Assembly (NCBI GenBank): GCA_007116145.1
Contig: SKJB01000023.1
Span: forward strand, 1-60,738
Source: Limnochordia bacterium
GTDB lineage: Bacteria; Bacillota; Limnochordia; Darwinibacteriales; DTU012
DNA: 60,738 nucleotides
Direction of reading: 5' to 3'
Of this stretch, positions 49,729 to 57,916 are shown in pieces (position 1 is the stretch's first letter; each line of letters begins with the position of its first letter). Under the pieces are notes generated by a model. It worked only from the letters and a program-made list of their open reading frames with translations, had not been told where the DNA came from and made no database searches. The position numbers were made by a program, and so were the translations under genes.

Positions 49729-49810
49729 TGCTCACCTCAAACTCTTAATAATCAGCCCAAAATGTCACATAATAACCTATGTAAGTACGCCACATCAAAC
49801 GGAGATGCTA

Positions 49811-50986
49811 ATGGACAAAGGCCGCACTCAAAATTATTTGCTGCTCACACTACTATGTGTTCCTTTTATTTGGGCTTTAAGTAATTCAATGATTATTCCT
49901 ATCCTGCCCAAGATCCAAACTGCTTTAGATATTTCGCCAATCCAAGCAGGGCTAATCATCACCGCACTTTCTGTACCCACTGCACTATGCTTGCCAATTA
50001 CAGGCTTTTTATCAGACCGTTATGGACGAGTGGAAGTTATGATCCCAACCATAATCCTCTATGGGCTAGGTGGGTTTTTGGCGGGCATAGCGGGAATAAT
50101 TCTCTCCTACCCCCTACTATTAGTCGCACGTGTCCTTCAAGGAATCGGAGCAACAGGAACGACATTGCTAGCCATGTCGTATGCTGGCGATCTATTTACA
50201 GGCAATCAGCGGACAAAGGTGCTCAGTTATCTTGAAGCCACAAACTCCATTGGTAAGCTAGCCAGTCCGTTATTTGGCACAATGGTGGCTGCTCTTGTTT
50301 GGTATGGGCCCTTTTTTGTTTACCCTATTCTATCCTTCCTAATTGCCTTTGCCCTTCTAACGCTACGCCTAAAACCTAAACACGGTGGACAAAAACAAAG
50401 TCTTACCGAGTATTTTCATGCTCTTGTTAACGTACTGGTTCGGCTTAAGCGATCGATTCCAGCCGCATTAGCCAGTACATTTATTGCTGTCTTTGTCTGG
50501 TTTGGCAACCTATTCTTTCTCTCAAATATTATGGCTACCCAGTTTAGTATTGACGGCATAAGTCGTGGACTTCTCTTATCTATCCCCATATTAACAGTCG
50601 CCATTACTGCAATCCTAACTGGGAAATACTTAAAAACGTATAGTCTACCCCGTCTGACTGCATTCGGTTTAGGTGTGATGGGAATTACTCTCGCTTTGGG
50701 TACACTTTTACCTACGAGTTTTCTACTTTACGCAATGGTGGCTTTAGTCGGCACTGGTCTCGGGGTAACACTGCCCTCGCTTAACACACTCATAATTGGT
50801 GCTGTTGAACAAGGAGAACGGGGTGTTGTCACAGCATGTTATGGCTCTGTACGAGCGCTGGGCTCCGCATTTGGACCACTAGCCTTTGGTTGGATGATGA
50901 ATTATGGAACTGTAGTAACGTTACTCTTTGCAAGCGCTCTCGCGTTACTCGGATCAGCACTTGCATATTTTCTGATTAACGATTAG
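49811..50986 (+). CDS. MFS transporter (drug-efflux type)
   Basis: This 391-residue protein has twelve predicted membrane helices and the MFS motif A after helix 2 (GFLSDRYGRVEVMI). It resembles 12-helix multidrug exporters (DHA1). The start is ATG 49811 with GGAG 6 nt upstream; a frame open from 49514 runs antisense through the phosphoesterase gene and is not used. Its stop codon overlaps that of the convergent RseC-like gene. The substrate cannot be inferred. Confidence 0.88.
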   Translation: MDKGRTQNYLLLTLLCVPFIWALSNSMIIPILPKIQTALDISPIQAGLIITALSVPTALCLPITGFLSDRYGRVEVMIPTIILYGLGGFLAGIAGIILSYPLLLVARVLQGIGATGTTLLAMSYAGDLFTGNQRTKVLSYLEATNSIGKLASPLFGTMVAALVWYGPFFVYPILSFLIAFALLTLRLKPKHGGQKQSLTEYFHALVNVLVRLKRSIPAALASTFIAVFVWFGNLFFLSNIMATQFSIDGISRGLLLSIPILTVAITAILTGKYLKTYSLPRLTAFGLGVMGITLALGTLLPTSFLLYAMVALVGTGLGVTLPSLNTLIIGAVEQGERGVVTACYGSVRALGSAFGPLAFGWMMNYGTVVTLLFASALALLGSALAYFLIND

Positions 50987-51396
50987 CAAGCTTTAGCAAC
51001 AACTCGAGGTTCATCAACCTTGCTTGCTGCTTTCCGGGCAATTGGCCGGGCTAGTATGGCTGCAATGAGTAATCCACCTAAAGCTCCTAACCCTCCCGTT
51101 GCATCAGACTTTGTCACAACTAGTGTCACAAGATAACCAAAGACCAAGCCTGCAGAAGGAATTCCATAAAGAATAGCAACCGCTTGCATTAACGCTTTTG
51201 GTTTACTCTCGATGATTACATAGTCACCGACAGCAACACCCACATCACTTTCTAGTGCCAACACCTGATCCTGGGATCTCTGTTCACCAGAAAGTCGAAT
51301 ACACCCCATACATTTTCCGCAAGTATTCGCTGGATTGTTTAATTTCACTAGCACACGCCCAACCTCCGTGCCTATAACCTGGGCTCGTTGTCGCAT
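50983..51396 (-). CDS. RseC/SoxR-reducing-system family membrane protein
   Basis: The 137-residue product has an N-terminal small domain with three cysteines at 26, 29 and 32 (CGKCMGC) followed by two membrane helices (~75-97 and ~100-118). This is the RseC/RsxC-associated family seen near Rnf electron-transport genes. The start is ATG 51396 with GAGGTG 6 nt upstream. No Rnf genes are adjacent. The stop codon overlaps that of the MFS gene. Confidence 0.8.
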   Translation of the reverse strand: MRQRAQVIGTEVGRVLVKLNNPANTCGKCMGCIRLSGEQRSQDQVLALESDVGVAVGDYVIIESKPKALMQAVAILYGIPSAGLVFGYLVTLVVTKSDATGGLGALGGLLIAAILARPIARKAASKVDEPRVVAKAC

Positions 51397-51413
51397 TGCC
51401 GTCACCTCGTATT

Positions 51414-51428
51414 TAGTATACCATACTA
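51414..51428 (-). promoter_or_regulatory. Palindrome overlapping a -10 upstream of the RseC-like gene
   Basis: TAGTAT-ACC-ATACTA is a perfect inverted repeat with a 3-bp centre. On the minus strand it contains TATACT, a good -10, about 17 nt upstream of the start codon. It could be an operator; no -35 was recognised. Confidence 0.35.
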
Positions 51429-51526
51429 GACACAAAAAATATATCTTACTGCTACGTCCAACTATTGATTATAGAGATAAGACGAGCTAGATAGAGTTAT
51501 TTGTCCATTGAGGGCAAATATGGTTG

Positions 51527-51555
51527 TTGCTCAAATCACCCAACTCCAGTATAAT
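51527..51555 (+). promoter_or_regulatory. Sigma-A promoter of tRNA-Asp
   Basis: TTGCTC and TATAAT are separated by 17 bp, ending 9 nt before the tRNA. Confidence 0.7.
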
Positions 51556-51564
51556 TCAAGTGTT

Positions 51565-51641
51565 GGAACCGTGGTGTAGTTGGTTAACACGCCGGCCTGT
51601 CAAGCCGGAGATCGCGGGTTCGAGTCCCGTCGGTTCCGCCA
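51565..51641 (+). tRNA. tRNA-Asp (GTC)
   Basis: A 77-nt tRNA has acceptor stem GGAACCG/CGGTTCC, anticodon GTC, T-arm with GGTTCGAGTC and encoded CCA with G73. Confidence 0.96.
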
Positions 51642-51680
51642 TAGCTTTATTCGCCAATATGAACCTACATGAAGATACGG

Positions 51681-51707
51681 AAAAAAGCGGTGCTCACCGC
51701 TTTTTTT
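51681..51707 (+). terminator. Terminator of tRNA-Asp
   Basis: GCGGT/ACCGC with a short loop is flanked by six A and seven T residues, about 40 nt after the tRNA. Confidence 0.9.
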
Positions 51708-51729
51708 AGTGCCTAAAAGATATGGGTAG

Positions 51730-51756
51730 GTGAGCCAGATACGGCTCACTTTTTCT
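51730..51756 (+). terminator. Second hairpin with T run after tRNA-Asp
   Basis: A perfect 7-bp stem GTGAGCC/GGCTCAC with 6-nt loop is followed on the plus strand by TTTTTCTTTC. It is a tandem back-up terminator for the tRNA, or a boundary for the convergent small gene. Confidence 0.7.
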
Positions 51757-51793
51757 TTCGGTCGTGCAATTCCTAATTACACTGCGGGCATAC

Positions 51794-51964
51794 TCATGTC
51801 TGGTCGAGATTCGTTAATTGTTCCATAAATATATCCAACTTGCACATTTTCGTTTCTCCTGCCCAGTTCTGACAACTTTCACAACTGCGTACTGCCTGCA
51901 CTTGCTCCCGCTCATATTCACTGCATGATTGTCCAACAGCCATTAATTGATCCTTGTTTGGCAT
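51794..51964 (-). CDS. 56-residue cysteine-containing protein of unknown function
   Basis: A 56-codon ORF starts at ATG 51964 with AAAAGGAGGATC, a near-perfect Shine-Dalgarno, and ends at TGA. The product is polar and charged, with cysteines at 14, 28, 31 and 41; CESC at 28-31 followed by a CKLDIF segment suggests a small zinc-binding fold. I do not recognise the family. It lies between tRNA-Asp and an FMN-binding-domain gene in an interval that otherwise appears empty. Confidence 0.65.
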   Translation of the reverse strand: MPNKDQLMAVGQSCSEYEREQVQAVRSCESCQNWAGETKMCKLDIFMEQLTNLDQT

Positions 51965-52028
51965 AGAGATCCTCCTTTTCGCTAGCTAAAAGTAGTATAT
52001 CCCTACGGACCCTTAGATACTCACGGAT

Positions 52029-52409
52029 TTATTGATCCAAACCCAAAGCATTGCGTACAGCATTAATAATACCATCTGAGGTATAAGTAGCCTGCGTAAC
52101 TACATCGACATCCAAGCCACCGCTCTGAATGATCCGCTCTGGAATCTGTTGGATCGCCAAATCCGCTATGCCCGGAGTGTCTTGATGAGATAAAATAATA
52201 ATCTCTGTGATCTCTTGGTCAATAACAGTCACTCCGACGCGTATCTCACTCAAAAAACCTTTGCCCACGCCTTCATATTCACCATCCACTAACTGTAGAT
52301 CCCCACTTACCGGAATTGAACTCTCCATCGTCCAGAACACAACTGCAACTAAAACTAATAGCAATACCATAGCCAAACTAATCTGTTTACGCATCTGCGC
52401 TGTCACCAT
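52029..52409 (-). CDS. FMN-binding domain protein
   Basis: The 126-residue protein has one N-terminal membrane anchor (~8-27) and a single extracytoplasmic FMN_bind domain with GEYEGVGKG, the IILSHQDTPG segment and TQATYTSDGI at the site where related RnfG/NqrC-type domains attach FMN through Thr. It may be an electron carrier, but no redox partner gene is adjacent. The start is ATG 52409. Its ribosome-binding region lies at the base of a large hairpin. Confidence 0.88.
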   Translation of the reverse strand: MVTAQMRKQISLAMVLLLVLVAVVFWTMESSIPVSGDLQLVDGEYEGVGKGFLSEIRVGVTVIDQEITEIIILSHQDTPGIADLAIQQIPERIIQSGGLDVDVVTQATYTSDGIINAVRNALGLDQ

Positions 52410-52416
52410 AACGAAA

Positions 52417-52458
52417 AATCCCCTTTCTTCGTATGAGATTCCATACGAATAGGGGATT
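52417..52458 (-). promoter_or_regulatory. Large hairpin between trpB and the FMN-binding gene
   Basis: Two 8-bp perfect stem segments (52417-52424 with 52451-52458, and 52428-52435 with 52442-52449) are separated by a small internal loop. On the minus strand it ends in ATTTTTCG and its 3' arm contains the AGGGGA Shine-Dalgarno of the downstream gene. It could act as the trpB terminator, a translational control element, or both. Confidence 0.6.
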
Positions 52459-52506
52459 TCCTGCTTGATCCAAATTTTGTTGTCTATTTACATTTGCGGG
52501 TTACAA

Positions 52507-53706
52507 CTAACTCTTTATCTTTCGCAGCAACTCATAAACTTGAGCCGCATCTTTGTCACCACGACCAGATATATTGACAATAATTGTTTGTTCTGGAGAT
52601 AGGGTTGGTGCTAATTTCAACACTTGGGCTACAGCATGGGCACTTTCTAATGCAGGGATAATTCCTTCCTTACGTGACAATAACCCAAAGGCATCTAATG
52701 CTTCTTGATCGGAAACCGCCACATACTTTGCTCGTCCGCTAGCATGATAAAAACTGTGCTCAGGACCAACACCTGGATAATCCAATCCAGCAGCAACAGA
52801 ACTCGTTTCTGCTGGTTCGCCGTTTTCATCAAGAACAGTATAACATCGAAATCCATGTAATACAGCGGGCTCTCCGAAACACAAAGGTGCAGCGTGTTGC
52901 CCAATTTGCTCCCCACTTCCTCCAGGTTCTACTCCCAGAAACTGCACTGATTGATCATCATAAAATGGAGCGAACAAACCGATAGCATTGCTCCCACCAC
53001 CAACACAGGCAATGAGGTAATCGGGCATGCGTCCAATTTTTTCCTGAATCTGTGTACGCGCCTCTCTCCCAATCACTGATTGAAATTCACGCACGATATC
53101 TGGGTACGGATAGGGCCCTACAGCTGATCCTAACATATAGTAGGTGTTTTCATAGTTTGCGATCAAGTCCTCAAGAGCCGCATCCACAGCATCTTTAAGT
53201 GTCCGTCCACCACGTGTCACGGCTATAACCTGTGCCCCAAGTAATTCCATTCGAAAAACATTAAGTGCTTGTCGTTGTGTATCTTCTTCACCCATATAGA
53301 TCGTGCAATCCATCCCAAACATCGCACAGACCGTAGCGGTAGCCACACCATGTTGCCCAGCACCAGTCTCAGCAATAACTCGCTTCACACCCATCCGTTT
53401 TGCCAGCAGCACTTGCCCGATTACATTGTTTATCTTGTGAGATCCAGTATGGTTTAAATCTTCTCGCTTCAAATAGATCTGCGCGCCGCCTAGTTCCTCG
53501 CTCATCCGCTTTGCATAATAAAGGGGACTCGGTCGTCCTACATATTCCCTTAAGTAATACTGCAATTCCTCTTGGAAATCTGGATCATCTTTTGTCACAA
53601 GAAAAAATTCTGCTAAATGATCTAATGCGGGCTTTAACTCACTAGGCACAAACTGACCACCAAACTCACCAAAATATCCTACTCTTTCCACTGCCATGTC
53701 TCTCAT
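52507..53706 (-). CDS. trpB: Tryptophan synthase beta chain (orphan)
   Basis: TrpB condenses indole with serine using PLP. The 399-residue product is TrpB1-like: [15 protein letters not shown] with the PLP lysine near residue 92, [14 protein letters not shown], and the phosphate-binding GGGSNAIG. The start is probably ATG 53706 with GAGGT 6 nt upstream; GTG 53712 and ATG 53697 are alternatives. No trpA or other trp gene is near. It lies 39 nt after a PfkB-type kinase gene. Confidence 0.95.
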   Translation of the reverse strand: MRDMAVERVGYFGEFGGQFVPSELKPALDHLAEFFLVTKDDPDFQEELQYYLREYVGRPSPLYYAKRMSEELGGAQIYLKREDLNHTGSHKINNVIGQVLLAKRMGVKRVIAETGAGQHGVATATVCAMFGMDCTIYMGEEDTQRQALNVFRMELLGAQVIAVTRGGRTLKDAVDAALEDLIANYENTYYMLGSAVGPYPYPDIVREFQSVIGREARTQIQEKIGRMPDYLIACVGGGSNAIGLFAPFYDDQSVQFLGVEPGGSGEQIGQHAAPLCFGEPAVLHGFRCYTVLDENGEPAETSSVAAGLDYPGVGPEHSFYHASGRAKYVAVSDQEALDAFGLLSRKEGIIPALESAHAVAQVLKLAPTLSPEQTIIVNISGRGDKDAAQVYELLRKIKS

Positions 53707-53745
53707 CTCCACACCTCAATTTTGTATTTTTCTTCCCTAATCCGC

Positions 53746-54891
53746 TTAAAACTCCTCACCAGAGTGGTCGGCCCATAATGTCACAAAATTCTTTAATTGC
53801 CTAAATGACGGACTATGCATATTCCGGACATAATACCCAGAGGTTGCTGCCCCTAATTGTAATGCACTCTGTAACGGCAACTCTAATAAGAGACCTAAGC
53901 AAAAGCCAGAATTTAAGTTATCACCTGCACCTGTAGTTAACTTAGGATTCGCCGTATAGGGCCCTTGGGTCTGAGCAAATTCTCCCTGGCAATATGCAGC
54001 AACCGCTGACGTTGGATGCACCATTAGACAGTATAATTCTAGTTTCTTACCAATTGCGTTCGTTATTTCCTTTAACTCTACCTGATCGGGATTCGCACTT
54101 AGTTCTAGCCCCAAAACAGTTGCCACCTCAGAGGCTTCTTTGCGGTTTAAGCCCAATACCACTCGATAGTGCTGCCCAAAAGCCTGAATAATTTGCAGAG
54201 CCTCTAAAACATCCTCATTATTCCGTTTCTCTGGATCGGCAAGATCCACAAAGAAAAGAGGTTTCTTTGTGGCAGTATTTTTCGGTAGGATCTTCTCCAA
54301 ATTTTCCCAGATTTCGTTCATATAAGGCGTCATTGTCCAGTTCACTGTAGCAATCAAGTCGGATCTGGTAAACAAACCTACTAATTGGTCCTTACCGACC
54401 TTTCCGACTAAATTGGCCCAGTTCACATCATTCAGAGATTGGAGTTTACCAATCAGCACTTTACCGTCTGCAAATTCTAGCGCATCGGTGTGCCCAGGCT
54501 CTGCAATGGAAAATACATCCTCACAACGATCCGTCAATTCTGCAAATACCGGGTTCACAGCGGGCTGACCGAGAGCACCGATGTAGGAAACTTTTATCCC
54601 AGCTGAAACTAAGGCATTGCCCATGATCGGACCATTACCCCCTAACTTAACAGCCTTAGTAACAAGCTCAATATTCGTGCTTAAACCCGCAGCCTTGACG
54701 ATGCGATTGCCAAAGTCACTAATGGTATCCATCCGCGTGTAGGTATCAAACGATTCCCGTTTATTCACCACATCAATGATTTCATCAACAAACCCATCAA
54801 AACCAATAACTGCAGAGTAATCTTGCCTTTCGTCTGCCTGCTCCAGCAAATTAACCACAGCGAGTAACTCTTGTCTCATCTGCACATCCAA
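53746..54891 (-). CDS. PfkB-family carbohydrate kinase
   Basis: The 381-residue protein is a ribokinase-fold sugar kinase. The N-terminal strand carries AVIGFDGFVDEII, a substrate region has VKLGGNGPIMGNALVSAG, and the catalytic TTGAGDNLNSGFC (GAGD near 321-324) is complete. The substrate is unknown and the sequence is divergent from ribokinase and fructokinase. The start is TTG 54891 with AGGGGTG 6 nt upstream; GTG 54900 lies within that Shine-Dalgarno. It probably shares a transcript with trpB. Confidence 0.82.
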   Translation of the reverse strand: MDVQMRQELLAVVNLLEQADERQDYSAVIGFDGFVDEIIDVVNKRESFDTYTRMDTISDFGNRIVKAAGLSTNIELVTKAVKLGGNGPIMGNALVSAGIKVSYIGALGQPAVNPVFAELTDRCEDVFSIAEPGHTDALEFADGKVLIGKLQSLNDVNWANLVGKVGKDQLVGLFTRSDLIATVNWTMTPYMNEIWENLEKILPKNTATKKPLFFVDLADPEKRNNEDVLEALQIIQAFGQHYRVVLGLNRKEASEVATVLGLELSANPDQVELKEITNAIGKKLELYCLMVHPTSAVAAYCQGEFAQTQGPYTANPKLTTGAGDNLNSGFCLGLLLELPLQSALQLGAATSGYYVRNMHSPSFRQLKNFVTLWADHSGEEF

Positions 54892-54968
54892 TCGAATCAC
54901 CCCTTTAAATATCCAATTACAATACGTTTCGCTAAGTACAAATCTTTCTGCAATCCAATGAAAACGCT

Positions 54969-55778
54969 TTAATCGACTAAAAAAATCACTGCAAAACGTG
55001 CTAAAAAATCATAGGCTGCCAGTGCAGTCAAAATTTCCTCGGCCGCTTGATCACTAATCACTGCATTCGTGCGCGACATGCCCTCTACAGCTATTGCCTC
55101 GAGTACAAGCGGAACAGCTAATGGGTAACTCTCATCAACTTGAATCCGAGAAAATAATGCGTTTGAGAGTTCTGGCCCATACGCAACCAAACCGATATTT
55201 TGTACATACTCATAGGTTGCTGATATTCCCCCGTAAATCAGTTGCCCAGATTCGGAAACGACTCTAGGACTCATCCCCCGGAGTAATCCTTGACCACGCC
55301 CGTCAATCACTAGTCCTGTATAAACCTGACCATACAACTCAAATTTTTCTTCCCAAAACTCACGAATTCCATCCACGCTCGTATCCAATTTCACGACTGA
55401 CAGAGCATTCCACCGGTAATCGCCCTTGCGATCGGCTGTCAACGTTATGCGGGCCGTTATTACACTTTTAGGCGATGTAATCTCTACCCCCAACGGATAC
55501 CATTGGGCAGGATCACCAATTCCACGATAAACCTTGGCTACTCCTACTTGACTTCCATTGGCATCCAACAGCTGAACGGATAGCGAAACCACTGCATTTA
55601 CCAAAGAACCCTGGACCCACAACGTAAACGCATAGGTACTCTCTTGATCAATAGGGATCATTTGTTGATGCGACACTCCCGGTCCGATGAGTAATGGACT
55701 TCCTTCAAGTGGTGATCCTAAGGCAATAGAAGCATTAATTAGTAACAGCATTATCCATAGACCGATTTGCTTAGCCAT
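54969..55778 (-). CDS. Secreted protein of unknown function
   Basis: The 269-residue product has a signal peptide (residues 1-21, hydrophobic core then ASIALG) and is otherwise polar. Residues ~25-140 look like a beta-sandwich module (repeated short beta strands, WYPLGVEITSP), followed by a second domain with RVVSESGQLIYGG and AVPLVLEAIAVEG. I do not recognise the family. The start is ATG 55778 with GGAGGGG 6 nt upstream. It is divergent from the M23 lipoprotein gene and followed by the kinase gene. Confidence 0.75.
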   Translation of the reverse strand: MAKQIGLWIMLLLINASIALGSPLEGSPLLIGPGVSHQQMIPIDQESTYAFTLWVQGSLVNAVVSLSVQLLDANGSQVGVAKVYRGIGDPAQWYPLGVEITSPKSVITARITLTADRKGDYRWNALSVVKLDTSVDGIREFWEEKFELYGQVYTGLVIDGRGQGLLRGMSPRVVSESGQLIYGGISATYEYVQNIGLVAYGPELSNALFSRIQVDESYPLAVPLVLEAIAVEGMSRTNAVISDQAAEEILTALAAYDFLARFAVIFLVD

Positions 55779-55899
55779 ACTTTACCCCTCCGGTTGTATA
55801 CCTTACCATGATTACTTCGCTAACAAGCTGCATAATCCTGCGTTTACTTCATTTTTACTATTTGCCTTATTTCTGCCCTTTTGCTATTCGTTTCCATTA

Positions 55900-55928
55900 T
55901 TGACATAACCTAACCCTCATGGTAACTT
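55900..55928 (+). promoter_or_regulatory. Sigma-A promoter of the M23 lipoprotein gene
   Basis: TTGACA and TAACTT are separated by 17 bp, about 33 nt before the start codon of the peptidase gene. Confidence 0.65.
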
Positions 55929-55960
55929 TAAGGCAATACAAACGTGAAAGGAGTTACAAG

Positions 55961-56653
55961 ATGCAAATTCGCCATCATATCTCTATTACCTTATTACTCG
56001 TACTGACACTACTTAGCGGCTGTAGTCTACTAACTGGAAAAGGGGGAGGAGTGTTTATCCCTCCTTATGACGAGATAGAATCTCCAACTCAAGAGCAGGG
56101 AGAAGAACCTTCCGAGAAAACCCCCAGCCATCCTACAATACCACTCACCGACGGATTTGATTTTCCAGTGGGTGATCGCAATGGTCGAGGATGGAGCGTC
56201 ACAGGCTACAGGTTTCTGCAATGGAGTAACTATAGTAATTCTTGGCATCCAGGGGAAGATTGGAATATTCCTGGAGCAGGAAACGGCGATTGGCGAGAAC
56301 CAGTCTACTCCATTGCAAACGGAATAGTGGTTTTTTCTGACTGGAACACAGCTTTAGGAAACGTAGTGCTCATTGAGCATCATCTGCCTAATGGTGCAAA
56401 AGTTTGGTCGCAGTATGCACATTTAGATAAACGCATGGTACAAAAGGGTGACATCGTGGCTCGACGCCAACAGGTAGGCACTGTGGGTCGCGGGCCTAAT
56501 CATCGATTCGCCGCACACTTACATTTCGAGATCCGTAAGCAACCTCTACCAGCAAATGCGTGGCCACGTACAGGTGGACAACCCTGGATCCGATCAAGAG
56601 TGCTTGAGTTCTGGATCCATCCTTCTCAGTTTATCCAAGCAAATCGTCCGTAA
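55961..56653 (+). CDS. M23-family peptidase lipoprotein
   Basis: The 230-residue product is a lipoprotein with a lipobox LLSGC (Cys21), a Pro/Glu-rich linker (~35-65), and an M23 LytM-like domain. Zinc-site motifs HPGED and HLHFEIR are present, so it is likely active on peptidoglycan cross-links or remodels the wall. The start is ATG 55961 with AAAGGAG 7 nt upstream; an open frame from 55919 overlaps the promoter. It is followed by a hairpin and then murB. Confidence 0.9.
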   Translation: MQIRHHISITLLLVLTLLSGCSLLTGKGGGVFIPPYDEIESPTQEQGEEPSEKTPSHPTIPLTDGFDFPVGDRNGRGWSVTGYRFLQWSNYSNSWHPGEDWNIPGAGNGDWREPVYSIANGIVVFSDWNTALGNVVLIEHHLPNGAKVWSQYAHLDKRMVQKGDIVARRQQVGTVGRGPNHRFAAHLHFEIRKQPLPANAWPRTGGQPWIRSRVLEFWIHPSQFIQANRP

Positions 56654-56659
56654 TCAGCT

Positions 56660-56696
56660 AGCGAGAAAAACCTGCACACATTGGTCTTTTCTCGCT
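56660..56696 (+). terminator. Hairpin after the M23 peptidase gene
   Basis: A 10-bp stem AGCGAGAAAA/TTTTCTCGCT with a 17-nt loop lies 6 nt after the stop codon. The T run is inside the 3' arm rather than after it, so termination efficiency is uncertain. Confidence 0.5.
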
Positions 56697-56872
56697 ACCC
56701 GAACATGCAGGAGAACACTTAACACAAGTAGAACATGATAAAAAGCTTTTAATTGGGATATAATGGTAAGTCTATTACCTCTTTGGTGGGGATATCATAT
56801 AGCGCTAGGTTGAATGCAGTAGCTAGCATAATGAAGCAGTATTACAGAGGAAAGCAGTAGGAGGCTAATCGA

Positions 56873-57757
56873 ATGCAGTTAGGAGACTTAAAGAATCATA
56901 TCTACCCGAATTTCCCCATGAAGTACGCTACAGCGCTCGGCGTTGGCGGTCCAGCAGACTATCTGTTGCGTCCATCGAAAAAGGAGCACATTCAATTAGG
57001 ATTACAATTAGCTCATATTTATAACTTACCTGTGACACTGATTGGTTATGGCACAAATCTGCTTGTCACAGACAAGGGCATTCGCGGTCTAGTAATTCAA
57101 CTAGCGGACACTTTCGCCCAAGCAAGTATTACTAACAATACGCTAACGGCTAGTGCAGGTTGCCTATTTGGATCCGTCAGCAAATTAGCGGCTCATCACT
57201 GCTTGTCTGGATTAGAGTTTGCAGTAGGAATCCCCGGCAGCTTAGGGGGCGCGGTTTTTATGAATGCTGGTGCTTATGATGGCGAAGTCGGACCCTTAGT
57301 CAAGCAAGTAACTTGGGTAACAGCTGATCAGATAGGAGTTTGGCAGAACTCCGACTACCAATACTCGTATCGCTATAGCAATGTGCAGGATCAAGGAGTC
57401 GTAGTAGCCGATACCACACTGGAATTGGTGCCCGGAATAAAAACAGAAATCCTTGCAAAAATGGAAGACTTCCAAGAAAAACGGCGCACTCGCCAACCGC
57501 TGGAATATCCAAGTGCAGGTAGCACCTTCAAACGACCGCCCGATCACTACGTGGGTCCGATGATTGAGGCCCTGAGCTTAAAGGGTTATCAAATTGGAGG
57601 GGCAAAAATCTCCACAAAGCACGCGGGATTTATCATCAACTGCGGTGGTGCTACAGCTGCCGATATTTTAAGTCTTATCAAACATGTTCAAGTCAATGTT
57701 AAAGCTAAATTCGGTCTTGATTTAGAACCAGAAGTACGCATTATTGGAGAACAATAG
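56873..57757 (+). CDS. murB: UDP-N-acetylenolpyruvoylglucosamine reductase
   Basis: MurB makes UDP-N-acetylmuramic acid using NADPH and FAD. The 294-residue product has the FAD-binding GYGTNLLV and SGLEFAVGIPGSLGGAVFMNAGAYDGE regions, the catalytic serine in SAGSTFKRP, and the C-terminal Glu in LEPEVRIIGE. It is the short form typical of Bacillota. The start is ATG 56873 with AGGAGG 8 nt upstream. A TATAAT at 56759-56764 may be its -10, but no -35 is clear. Confidence 0.96.
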   Translation: MQLGDLKNHIYPNFPMKYATALGVGGPADYLLRPSKKEHIQLGLQLAHIYNLPVTLIGYGTNLLVTDKGIRGLVIQLADTFAQASITNNTLTASAGCLFGSVSKLAAHHCLSGLEFAVGIPGSLGGAVFMNAGAYDGEVGPLVKQVTWVTADQIGVWQNSDYQYSYRYSNVQDQGVVVADTTLELVPGIKTEILAKMEDFQEKRRTRQPLEYPSAGSTFKRPPDHYVGPMIEALSLKGYQIGGAKISTKHAGFIINCGGATAADILSLIKHVQVNVKAKFGLDLEPEVRIIGEQ

Positions 57758-57760
57758 AGA

Positions 57761-57782
57761 CCAAGGAGTGATGACTCCTAGG
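57761..57782 (+). terminator. Hairpin after murB
   Basis: CCAAGGAGT pairs with ACTCCTAGG (one mismatch) around a 4-nt loop, starting 4 nt after the murB stop. There is no T tract. Its right arm ACTCCTAGG recurs at 57917-57925. Confidence 0.45.
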
Positions 57783-57813
57783 AACCTGATCGGAAAGTGC
57801 TTCTTCGTTTAGC

Positions 57814-57916
57814 AAACTCGAAAAGTTACGTTTTCAACACAAGTTAGCGTAATCAGAAACAACTAAAACCAAGTGGAGTTTCGCATAATGCATCGCTTCG
57901 ATGACTTTTCGAGTTT
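57814..57916. ncRNA. Candidate structured RNA with three-way junction
   Basis: A perfect 13-bp inverted repeat (57814-57826 with 57904-57916) encloses 77 nt. Directly inside its left arm TACG (57827-57830) can pair with CGTA (57848-57851). Directly inside its right arm CATCG (57891-57895) pairs with CGATG (57899-57903). The stems abut, as in a three-way junction. Neither strand shows a T tract. It lies between convergent murB and hydrogenase genes; a bidirectional terminator or unknown RNA are both possible. Confidence 0.4.

Noticed and set aside
56736-56764. Sigma-A promoter for murB
   Set aside because: A perfect TATAAT is present at 56759-56764 but no -35-like hexamer lies at 16-18 bp and there is no TGn extension, so it is only mentioned under murB.
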